Of a stretch of 64,000 nucleotides of DNA, positions 1 through 10,812 are shown piece by piece (within the stretch, counting starts at the first letter, position 1; each line of letters starts with the position of its first letter). Below the pieces are notes generated by a model, which had not been told where the DNA came from, did not search any database, and worked only from the letters and a program-made list of their open reading frames with translations. Position numbers and translations under genes: made by a program. The DNA comes from Setoptus koraiensis (Eukaryota; Arthropoda), in the NCBI GenBank assembly GCA_048013815.1, contig CM106585.1:16616001-16680000 (forward strand), written 5' to 3'.

Positions 1-271
1 GATAAATGATGATGAATAAAACTGCGGCTAAGCAGCTATCAATTCATTTGCATGCATGACTAGCCAGCTCACTGGCTAGACAGAATCACTGACAGAAACA
101 TATGTCGCGTAGCGGCCAGCCTGGCACCAGTTAATTAGTGGCTTGGCGAGCTTGACAGGTGAGCACACACAAGAGGCCGCTGCTGGCCAATGCAAGAAAG
201 TGACACGGGCGCCCCATCAGTGCGAAACGTGTACTACGATTCGTAGTGAAACAACGCGAATCAATTGCGTG

Positions 272-321
272 AGTACGTTACGTTTTGTTACGTCACGTTA
301 CGTTACGTTACGTTACGTTAC
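272..321. repeat. GTTAC pentanucleotide tandem repeat
   Basis: About ten imperfect units of GTTAC. It is not the arthropod telomere unit TTAGG, so it is read as an interstitial microsatellite. Confidence 0.8.
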
Positions 322-502
322 AGTGGCGCGTCATGTGCGCCAGCCGGAAGTCGGCTACTGGCAGTCGTGCCAAGTGGCGCGAATTAATCGCGCAGTACGC
401 GGCATCAGCGATTCGGAGAGGTCGATGACGCAATTGACTGGCACACAAAAGTGGCCCAACAAAAGCAAACAGAACAAAGAGAGCGCACTTACCTTGTTTA
501 TT

Positions 503-650
503 TGTCGTTGTCGTTGCTGTTGTTGTTGTTGTTTTTGTTGTTGTCGTTGTTGTTGTTTTTGTCGTTGCTGTTGTTGTTGTTGTGGTTGTTGCTGCTGTTG
601 TCGTTGCTGTTGTTGTGGTTGTTGTTGCTGTTGTTGTCGCCTCGTTCACT
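503..650. repeat. Imperfect GTT/GTC/GCT trinucleotide repeat
   Basis: About 145 bp of TTG-type triplets with scattered C and G changes. It creates spurious Cys-, Leu-, Asn- and Thr-rich frames on both strands. Confidence 0.9.
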
Positions 651-861
651 TGTTTTGCTGGCACTTGTTATGGCGACTGACTTGTTATGTTGGTTACGTA
701 ATGAACGCGCAAATGCGTCGCCTATTGTAATGAGTGTGGCTGCAAGTGTCAAGCGATGATTATCTTCATTCTATCACTGGCCGCTGGCCGACTCAATTGC
801 CACTTTTGACGGCCACCAGCACCACTGAAACGACTGAGACTCGACTGACCAATTGCGACCA

Positions 862-925
862 CTTTCAGTGGTCACTACTTTCGATGGTCACCACTCTCAA
901 TGGTCACTATCTACAATGGCCACCA
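862..925. repeat. Short tandem repeat of a TGGTCACTA-type unit
   Basis: Four diverged copies of a roughly 16-17 bp unit carrying TGGTCAC or TGGCCAC. Confidence 0.6.
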
Positions 926-1001
926 ATTACTCGAAGTGCCGCAAATAGGCACTAGAGCTTATTTTTGCTTGTGCGTGTGTGTGCCTACCACTGCCACTTA
1001 T

Positions 1002-1035
<34 letters not shown>

Positions 1036-1052
1036 CACACACACGCACACAC
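1002..1052. repeat. (CA)n microsatellite
   Basis: About 50 bp of CA with a few GC interruptions. Confidence 0.95.
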
Positions 1053-1621
1053 AACTGACAACAAAAATCGGCTACTGACGGGTTAACAGGTGACTTCCGG
1101 TGCGATGTTGGCGCTTCTGTGGGTGTTTCTTGGTTGATTTGTGTTTTTTAATGATTTTGCTCGTCGCTTGGGGCGCTGTATTGGTGGGCCGTGGGTGTTG
1201 ACTCCACGTGATTGGAGTGTTGTGAGTATGTGTCAATTGGTGCCGATGTCAAGCGATAGGGGGACAAATCGTGAACGGGCGACCATTTTACATTTCATCT
1301 TGTTGGTCTTGCATACACTTGAATGGTGTCACTCGGTCTTGATGGCCTGATCTTGAAGTTTCTTTCATTTGCATTAATTATTTCGATGATGCGCGACGAA
1401 CGACCATTCTGCCCCATCACAATGGTTGCATCATACGCGGCAGCTCGTGGCGGGTATCGCAATTAAAACTCTTGTTGTGCGCTACAATCGCTCTTACAAT
1501 GTGTATAAAATATACTTATCCATCTATCTAGCTTGGTATTTATTTATTTATGCTGCTGCCTACGTATCTATATACATAATACGTTGATTCACAAACACTA
1601 ATTATATGCATATCATCACTC

Positions 1622-1716
1622 GTTGCTGGTTGTTGGTTGTCGTTGGTTGTCGTTGGTTGTCGTTGGTTGCCGTTGGTTGCCGTTGGTTGTTGCTGGTTGC
1701 TGCTGGTAGCTGGTTG
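1622..1716. repeat. GTTGGTTGYC minisatellite
   Basis: About nine imperfect copies of a 10 bp unit, GTTGGTTGTC or GTTGGTTGCC. Confidence 0.85.
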
Positions 1717-4682
1717 CTGTCGGCTGCTGGCTAGCGGATCTGACAATCGGATATGACAATTGGGGCAACTTTATGCAGCGACAAAACAAGAACAAGGGAC
1801 TCGATCGGACGCGCCAACAGGGTAGCGAGATGGGTAGCCGCCAATGACAGCGATGGGCAGCCGGGCGATAATGAATTCAACATTGTTCAACGTCGCGTCG
1901 CACACTGTGTTGTCGCTGCCCTCTGACAAGATGCAGATCCCCCCGAGATCGTCGAGACTGTTTTGCCAAGACTGCACACAGCGCGGGCTGGCTGGCTGGC
2001 TGGCCGCTTTGCTGGCTCGCCAACATCGGCCGCCGCGCGGGACCCGGCGCAGCAACCCTCGAGCCAAGTGGCAAGCGACCATTTTGGGCCGACGGCGCAT
2101 TTCAATTTTCAAGCGGCCAGTGCGTCGGCGCACGCATCGACTCATTGTCGAATGGGGCCCGTCGTCAGCATTCGATCCGGTTGTCGCTGCTCGCTGCTCG
2201 GTTCAATCTGAGCTGTCGCTGCGTCTTGTGTGTCCGACCGCACCGTCCGATCGCCGGCCCAGTTCCGATCGACGCCGCGCCCGTGCCGCCTCGCCCGTCG
2301 TCCCGTCCTTATTTCGCAACAATTATTTCGGCCCGGCCAATGGGCGCCCGCCTCTCGCGCCTACCCTGGCCAACAATATCCGCGCATATCACTCGCCGTC
2401 CCTCGTGCCGGCCAGTGTTGGCCAATAAGCAAATATTGATACTTTGTGTGGGTCGCTCGCCGGCGCCCGCCGCGTTGATTCATGCGGCCGGATACGTGCG
2501 GCCGCTGATAAGCGTGCGACAGCCGCCAGATAAGAAGGGGACACTCGGCACAGCGGCGGCCGGCACAGCGGCGGCCGGCCCGGCGCCTGTGCAAGCCAGC
2601 GGCTCGGCGCCAACGGGGCGACAGTCAACACGCTGCCGGCCGCCTAATGAGACTGCCACCGCTATTTGATGGGCTGCCCATTGGCTGTGATTCGCCGCAA
2701 TTATCGCTGGCTGCAAATATTGCATTCATGGACCGGCGCCGCCCCGGCCAAGCCGACGGGTTACACAACGCGGCCCGGTTAACCCGTCTCGACGGGTTGA
2801 ACAGCGCGGCCGGGTTTGGGGCCACACGACACATAGTCAGACGGGCGCGTTTACCTTGCTGGGCGGAGGCCGCGATGGGAGGGGCCCCGCTGGCCACTTT
2901 GTCCGCCAGGCCGGGCCAGTTGGCCCGAGCCAATGGGCATCACTTTGTTTAATCTCATTATGCGCGTTTATTTGCTCTATTTGCGCACAACTTTGGCCAC
3001 TCGGTCCCCATTATCATGCGGCCGTATCATTGCGGCCGCACCGAGCCGCATATATCCGCGCTGGCCACGTGTATTTGCCCACGAGCCACGAAGCCAGTCA
3101 GTCAGCCAGTCGCCCAGCCAGCGATTGGCCGGTCGCGGGGGCCCAAAGCCAACAAAGCTCGGCCCTAATTCCGTCGCTCGTCGGGCCCATTGTTTGTGTA
3201 TGTACTTTTGGGGTTGTTGGCTCAATTATTTGCCGCCGCTTCACGCGAACCCGATATTTGCGCGCTCTGGCATTGGCATCGCACAGATTAGACCGTTAGA
3301 GGTCACATTTGGGCCCCTCTGGCCGTGCGACCGATCAAAAGTTATCTCATGCTCATCAGTAAGTAAGCAAAGTGTTTCGATAGCGGCCATTCTCGGCCGG
3401 CTCAAATTGGCCAAACCGCACCGCACCCAACCGCAACCCGGCTCGGCCAGTCTGAGCGCGGCATCCACGGTCTGGTGAGACTAGCCCGCGGTGAGGCTAG
3501 CCGCGGTCTGGCTTGCATGCTGGCTCAAGTCGGGTGGATGTGGCGAGCCGCTCCGCCCAACTTGAGCGCCCTCTGTGGGCCGAGCGGCTCATTTTCGGGC
3601 TCCGGCCGACTTTGTTGGCCGTCCGCGACAGTCGGTCATTGTTGGCCCGTGCGCGGCTCGATTTGGGCCCGCGTCACTTTGGCTTGTTGCGGGCCCAAAG
3701 TGAGCCGAAACGGGCGAAATGGGCAAAGTGGGCGAAATGGGCAAGATGGACGAGGCGGCCCGACGCACGCGACTTGCTCAAATTTGCATACGACCCCAGC
3801 GACAAACGATTGTTGGGGTCGCATGCATGGGAAATGACTCCGACTGTCAGAGTCTGGCAGCACTGAATAACCCCGACGGCACAAAATAACCCCGATGGCC
3901 GGGAACGGGGGGGCGCCACAATCGGACAGAGTTATTGCCGGGCTACCCGAAGCGGGCTGTGTGCTGCGGGAAATGGCGCCAGCGTCTCGCGGGCCGCCCC
4001 CGATCGGGGCCTGTGCATGACACGTCGAAACAATTACCAAAAGAATCAATTCTGGCCGTTCGAGGCGAGTTTCGTCGCCGTCTGGCTGTCGCTGGGCGCC
4101 TCGTCTGCCTATCTCGTCTGATCTCATCTCTCGTCTCACCTCACTCCACTTCACACACACTGCCTATAATGGGCCGCGATGGCACCCGAAAGACGCGACC
4201 CGCTGTCCGCGGACGGGCCGCGTCTTTCTGGGGCCCCTGTGAGCCTCGCAGGCCCGCGCTGGGGCCCCTCTGAGCGGCGCTGGGCCGCGTGGCACTTTAA
4301 AGATTTTGTCGCCCGTCGCTGGCCGGCGCCCGAAAATGGATTAGAACGGCCGGACAGATGGCAGCCACAAGATATAAGATTGGCCGGCCGGACAAAGCTC
4401 GGGCGGCCGGCTAGTGGGGCCAGCGGCGAGACGTTATTACCAGATTGGCGAACGCTGGCCGAAACAGCAACAAAGGCATTGTTATTTTTAGAAAAGCGCG
4501 GCGCAAAACGCAAAACCGACCCCGGCCCAATGTTATTAGCGAGCCAATCTTTTGCGCGTCGCATCGCACACAATCCGGCCCGCCGATGTCTCAATGGGGC
4601 CAGCACGTGTTTGCGGACAAAAAGAGCGGGCCTCAATTTGTTGCTGGCCACTGGCCAGTGCGAGTTTTTTCGCTCGCTGCAT

Positions 4683-4762
4683 TCTTTTTCGCCCGCTAGG
4701 TTCCTTTTCGCCCACTAGGTTCCTTTTCGCCCGCTAGGTTCTCTTTCGCGGGCCAGATTCTC
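4683..4762. repeat. 19 bp tandem repeat
   Basis: Three close copies of a 19 bp unit beginning TTTTCGCCCGCTAGG, then a diverged fourth copy. Confidence 0.8.
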
Positions 4763-6038
4763 TTTGGCTGGCCAGATTCGCAGCCGATAGGGGCAGCGAC
4801 TCTAAAATCATATCAAATTTTCGGCGCCCGTTTGTGGCGCCTGCTAGCCCAGCCGAAATTCGCGCCTCAACGCGTCCATCCTATATAATCAATTTGCGCT
4901 GCCGGGCCGGCCTGTCGACACACGGACAGTCGGCCGCCGTCGGGGCGCCTTCTGTTGCGTCGAGCGGCGGTCGTCCAGTTCTGACAGGGGGCCCGCCGCT
5001 CCGGCTCGATATCACACCGTGCGCAGCGGCCAGCCGACTGTGAGGCCGCCTACTCTGAGGCCGCCGACATACTCCATGGGAGATAAAGTTTGCCTCCCGT
5101 TTACGAACACTTTGGGCTTTTCATTAGAGTTCGTGACAACTTTTGCGGGGCCACTTTGGCCGTTCGGTCGCCCTGAGCGCACTGGGCGCATTGTTTTTCG
5201 GGTAGCGAGCGGCCCGGCGCCGCAATCGCTCATGCGGCTTCCTTTTCGGGCCGGCAGCGCGCTCGCCACGAGCACCTTGGCAATTGTCGTGCCAACGTGA
5301 CGATGACGGGCCCCAAAATGAAAATAAATCTCATTTTGTGTCACTTGGATCAGCGAGCCATTTTGTGGCTGCCAGCGCTGGCACGCGTCGTGCAGTATGC
5401 ACGTTGCGTGCACGCGCCCACCACCGACGGCCGCCCAGCGACTTCCGTTTGGGCGAGCCGGCTCGGCTGAAATTTGCGGCCAGTGCGTGCGGCGGTGCTG
5501 CAGCGGCGCACCGGGTTGCCGCTGAAACGCTAAAATGATGTCTACAATGATGTCGGTGTCCGCTAAAATGCGGACCATTGCCGAACGGCCGCCAAACGGA
5601 TATTAGAGCGCGCTGGCCGGCGACGCGGGTCTTGCGGCCAGACGGTCCACAAGACCGTTGTCGCACACCCAGTGCACGCCCGGACGCACCCTGACGCACG
5701 CCGACGCACCCCGACGCGTTCAGACAAGTTTCGCCGGCCCGTCCCGGCGCAATCGGCCCGTGAGTTGCCCGGCGTCCTGCCGGTCGGGCACAAACTGCAC
5801 TCATGACTCATGAGTCGTGAGTGACGAACCTCGCGGTTCCCGGGTTACGCGGCTATCGCCGCGAGTCGCCGCCAGCCGCCGCAAGTCGCCGCGAGTCGGT
5901 TCGCGGGGCCCGCTGGCCACACGAGCGCACAAGTGGCGCTGCTCGGCCAAGTCAAGTGGACAAATCAGCACTTAATTAATCTAACTCGAACGCTGGGCCC
6001 GTTCCGAACGGGGCCCCCGCCGATGGCTGCCAGGGGCC

Positions 6039-6115
6039 CCGTTCAAAATGGGGCTCAGCGTTCGAAGTGGGGCCCAGCGTTCAAAGTGAGGCCCAGCGTT
6101 CGAAGTGGGCCGAAG
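6039..6115. repeat. 19 bp tandem repeat
   Basis: Four copies of a 19 bp unit of the form GTTCGAAGTGGGGCCCAGC, with single-base differences between copies. Confidence 0.8.
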
Positions 6116-8052
6116 CTGAAGCTGGCTCGGCCAGGTGAGCCCAGGATTGGCTGGCGTTGTTTTGGGCTTGTCGTCGCGCGAAACACACTGGCTCGCGATC
6201 GAACTGGGGCCCTCGCTGGCGCTGCTGCAACAAATAGGCCCAGTTAAGCGAGCCAAATAAAGTGCCCGACGAAACGCGCGCGCGGGGGGGGGCGAAATCA
6301 AGCGATGCGATAGTTGGCAACGTGACAGGAATTGTTGATTCATCACGACGACGACGACATTAGACACAGAGACAAATATGCTGCCGGCGCCCTTTCTGGG
6401 GCCCCGTTAATCGGCCCGATGTGTACCATCATGTGCATTCATCACGCCCGGATAAACTCGACACAAAATGAACACACACACACACACACGACCGAGCCAA
6501 TGGGCATCGAACGGGGGCCGGCGGGCCAACGAACGGAGGCCCCACTGAATACATATTATGCAATCATTGACGACAATTACCAACTAATAGGTGCGTAACA
6601 ATATCTTATTACCTCTATTCTGTTTGAGTGGCTCGATACCCTCATTTTGCCGCGTGCCCTCCCCGCTCTGCGCGTCTGCCGGCCCCCAGTCGGTCGCTCA
6701 GCCGGCCGCTCGCTTGCCCGCTCGCCCGCTGCGGCTGGTTGCGGCACCCGCTCGCGCACGCCCGGCCCGACCGACGCCAACAGCCACAACCGCGACGCCA
6801 ACAACAACGCCGACAACAACAAATAAAGAGGCCAATGCCTGCCCAGTGGCCTAATTGGAAATGGTGTTTTATTGTCAGATGTTTGCGCTCACATCATGCG
6901 ACTTACATCATGCAAGTCATACCAGGCGAGCTGTATCAGGCGAGTTATATGATAATTATAAGTGAGTGCGCCCAAAAACAACAACAACAGCAACGAGGTT
7001 AGCCTAATTAATATGGTCCGTGCTGGCGCTGCCGGGCCGGGCTTTGCGGCGCGCGACCCTGGCGCCATCTGCGGGGAGGCGCGCGCAGAGGCGCGCATCT
7101 TTTTCCGATCGTGCACGCATTAAAATGGCCCCTGCAAACAGATCACGGCAGTCACGTCGGCTCGCGACGCATCCCGTAGAGCGACCCCTTTGTGCCCGCG
7201 CCCCGTCGGCGCCCGCGAGCCGCGTCTCGTCGCCGCTCGGCCCCGTGCGATTTGCGCGTCTCGCCGCGAGCGGCCGGCAATTGTGTCGCTGCGAGCGGCC
7301 CGCAATTGTCTCGCCAGGCGACGCCGAGCGCAAGCGGGACCCGCCGCTCGATTCGGGCCGCAAGGCCGACAAATGTGACATTTCGCTATCATCCGCCTTG
7401 CTGACCGAGCTTGGCGAGTGTCGCCAGCGTTCGTCACTTGCGTCTGACACTTGTGTCCAATGAGCCCGACGTGCGCGATGCGTCCGACGCGCCCGATGCG
7501 CCCGACGCGACCGGCGCCCCCGATGCGCCCGACGTGCCCGACGTGTCCGATGTGTCAGCTGACGGCAAATCAGATAGAGATTGACAGCGCGGGCACAACA
7601 GATGTCTTGTCGGGCCACGAGACGAGATGCGGCGCCCCTTTGCCCGCGCCTGTAATCGTTGCTGCTGGCGATATATGCTGCCGGCCAATAGTAATATTGC
7701 CCGCGCTCGTTCGCAGTTCAATTGCCGCTGTCATATTGCCATCGGACGCGTTACGTAATCGCACATATGGTCACTAGATGTGGCCCCATTGCCATTGTCA
7801 TATCTATTTCAGTCGCGAGCGCGCTGACACGCCGTCGGACGTGTGTCAAGCGCCAGCACCCGAGCCGCACTGTGTCTGGCGTGAGCGCCATTCCGTTAGC
7901 GGCCGTGGGGCCCCTGGGTCGTCGGGAGTCTAGTGTCTGGCGAGCGTGCAACTCTCTTTGTTGTGCCGGGGGCGGGGGGGGGGACGCCGTCTGAAATTGC
8001 TCGCCCGTCTGAGGTATTGCAATCTTGTCGATTTTGGCTGCAATTTTCATCA

Positions 8053-8141
8053 TCGGCTGTCACTTTGATCAGCTGTCACTTCGATCAGCTGTCACTGTGA
8101 TCAGCTGTCATTTCAATCAGTTGTCACTTTGATCAGCTGTC
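8053..8141. repeat. 16 bp tandem repeat carrying an E-box
   Basis: Five copies of GATCAGCTGTCACTTT with small changes. Each copy joins TGATCA to the E-box CAGCTG (CAGTTG in the fifth), and a partial sixth copy follows. The spacing is an even 16 bp. Confidence 0.85.
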
Positions 8142-10146
8142 GATGCGGCCCGCTGCGAGGCGACGTCTTGCCGGTATCTTGGCTCGGGCGGCAGCAGTCC
8201 GACTTGGCCCGAAACACGGACGACGGTCGCAAATACAATTGGGGCGTGCCGATGGCCGCCGCTTGTCGCCACAGGCCGACGATTTGCCGGCTGCGGGCCG
8301 GCAACAACGTCCCGTCGGCCCGTCATTTTTCATTGGCGCTGTCCAGCGGGCGACAAGTGGCGAGTATTGGCATTGGCGGTCGGGTATTGTCGCGCCAACA
8401 AAATGCCCATTGCTGGTGTGTCAGTAATGAATCAGTCAGACGAGGGTTTTGTTGCGCAGTTGACAGCGGCCGCAATCATTCATTACACTAATTATATTAT
8501 ATTGCGCAATGCTGGCCACACACTCGGATGTGGCCGCTCGGATGTGGCCGCTCGGACATGCCGCTCGGACGTGGCGCCGTTCGCCGGAAAGTCCGAGCCC
8601 GTCGTATAGGCGCGGTTCAAATTTTCATCTGGCCGCAAAATTTCAAGTTATGTCGCCTGGCGGCAAGCTCAACAAGCTTGGGCCCCATCGTCTATGGGCC
8701 ATCGAGCGGCACAGCGCACAGTTGCCATACGAGCGTAACTGCGCCACTGTGCCGATGGCTTAATTAATTGTGAGAGAGAGACGGCACAAGGATATTATGC
8801 AATTGGCGGGCTCTTGTCACAATTGTGCGACTCAACGAGCGCGCCCGACAGAGCGGCGGCCCGGGGCGAGACAGTAATGACATTGGACACTTACTTATCT
8901 GGCCGGTTGTCATGGCGACCGGGCGGCCAGACGAGATGGCGCCGCAGCGAGCGCCGTTGCGGAGCGCGGGCCGCATCCGCTCGCAGTGACCATGATTCAT
9001 TTCATTCCGTTCTCCGTTCATTCCGTTGGTGTTAATTATGTAATCTCTGCTCTGCCTAATGGATCATGGTTGCAGTTATCGCAACTTATCCGCCGCCGCC
9101 GCCGCCTACATCGCTGGGTCCCCGTTACATAACAGTAATATGATTTGCCACGGTGGCCGCATAACGGTCGCTGTGCCGCTGTGGGCATGCAAACAGTCGC
9201 CAGTTATCGTTACGTAACATCATGCGCGCTGTGCGACATGTTACATAACTCGGCCCGCTTGCCGGCCGGGCGATTGTTGGCGCCCTTGTTGGAGCCGTTG
9301 CTGGCGCCGTTGTTGTTGCGGCGGCGGCGGCGGCGGCGGTGGCGGCGCGGCGCCCAACGGGCCAGCAGCAACCGCGGCGACCGCAACGGCGATACGACGC
9401 GTTTATGAATATTCATACGGGCCCCTTGAGTGGGGCCCGGCAAGGCTGAGCCGCGGCGAGCCGGCCCGAATTACAATTAATGTAGTGTGGGCATGGTTGT
9501 TTGTGACAAGCAGCAACGATTAGATAAGATTAGATTTGATTAGATTACATGGGTGGCGCCACTCGAGATATGGCTTGTTGTCGTTGGCATTATTTATTTA
9601 TTGTGTATTAACCAAACAAGCCAGCGATCTTTTTGTCATCTGTCGGCCGGCCGTCGGGCCGCGCTGGCTACCGTGCGCTGATGCCGGCTCACAATGCGGC
9701 CACCGGGTCAGCCGGGCACTCTGGGCAGTGTGGGCGCTGCGGTCACTCTGGGCACTCTGGTCACTGGGGGCGAACAGACGGGGCAAAAGTTGGAGCCTAG
9801 TTCGGTTTGGTTTGTTTGCGGTCGGCTCGTGCGGTCCGGCCCGACCGAAGCGCGACACCAAACGCGACCGTGCGATGCCCCGATGCACGCCCGAATCTGC
9901 ATAATACTCAATATGCGCCGGCCCCGGCGCGGTCCGGCCAGCGCAAGCCCGACGGCCGCGACAAACCGAACCAAACCAGACTGAACCGAGCCAAACTGAA
10001 CTGAACAAAACTGAGCCAAACTGAGCCGAACTGAGCCAGCTAATGGCCAGTGGCCAGAGACAACAACTTAATTAAATCATGATGCCAAATTAAGCGTCTC
10101 ATCATAATGACCGGCGCAGCGACGGCGAGCCCGAGTCGACACATAG

Positions 10147-10206
10147 CGCGCTCGTGGCAACATTGGCGCGCTCGTGGCAACATTGGCGCGCTCGTGGCAA
10201 CATCTT
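10147..10206. repeat. 20 bp tandem repeat, three copies
   Basis: Three nearly identical copies of GCGCGCTCGTGGCAACATTG, differing only at the end of the last copy. This is a recent duplication. Confidence 0.9.
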
Positions 10207-10750
10207 TCGCGCTACAACGCTCACTGGCAGCGGCTCGTGCAAGCCCGTGCAAAGCGCGCCGAGCTCGCCGGGGCCCAAACCAACAAAACCAGCCACCGTG
10301 GGGGCCACGCCATTGGGCCACACGGCCAAGCGCGCACAGTTGACCAGTTAAACAAAACACCAACAAAACCGGCACACAAAGCGGAAACAGAGGCCCGCTT
10401 GTTTGTTTGCTCGCTTGCTTTGCTTCGACGCGCGCGTTATATGTCGCTACTCTCTTTTATACATACTCTCTTTATATATTTTATACACACACACACACAC
10501 ACGAGCAAACAAACAAACACACACACACACGAGCACGTTATTTGGGCCCCAATCGCCGACTGGCCCCGCCATTCGGCCAGCCGCTCAACTGACCAGCCCG
10601 ACCGGCCAGCCAACCAACAAATAACGACCGTAATAACAAGCTCGCTGGCCGGACCACGCGCCGCCAATATCCATACAATATCGTGTAATTGCGTGCTCGC
10701 CCCAGCTACAAACAAACGCCTCTCGAATGCCATGCAGCTGGCATCGGTCC

Positions 10751-10812
10751 AGTGGCCAGTTTGGCCAGTCTGGCCAGTCTGGCCAGTTTGGCCGGTTTGG
10801 CCAGTTTGGCCG
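10751..10812. repeat. TGGCCAGTT 9 bp minisatellite
   Basis: About six imperfect copies of a 9 bp unit containing TGGCCAGT. Confidence 0.8.

Noticed and set aside
272-321. Possible telomeric repeat (GTTAC)
   Set aside because: The unit is five bases but differs from TTAGG, is short and interstitial.
308-759. Several overlapping frames rich in Cys, Thr, Leu or Asn
   Set aside because: They are the six-frame readings of a GTT/GTC trinucleotide repeat.
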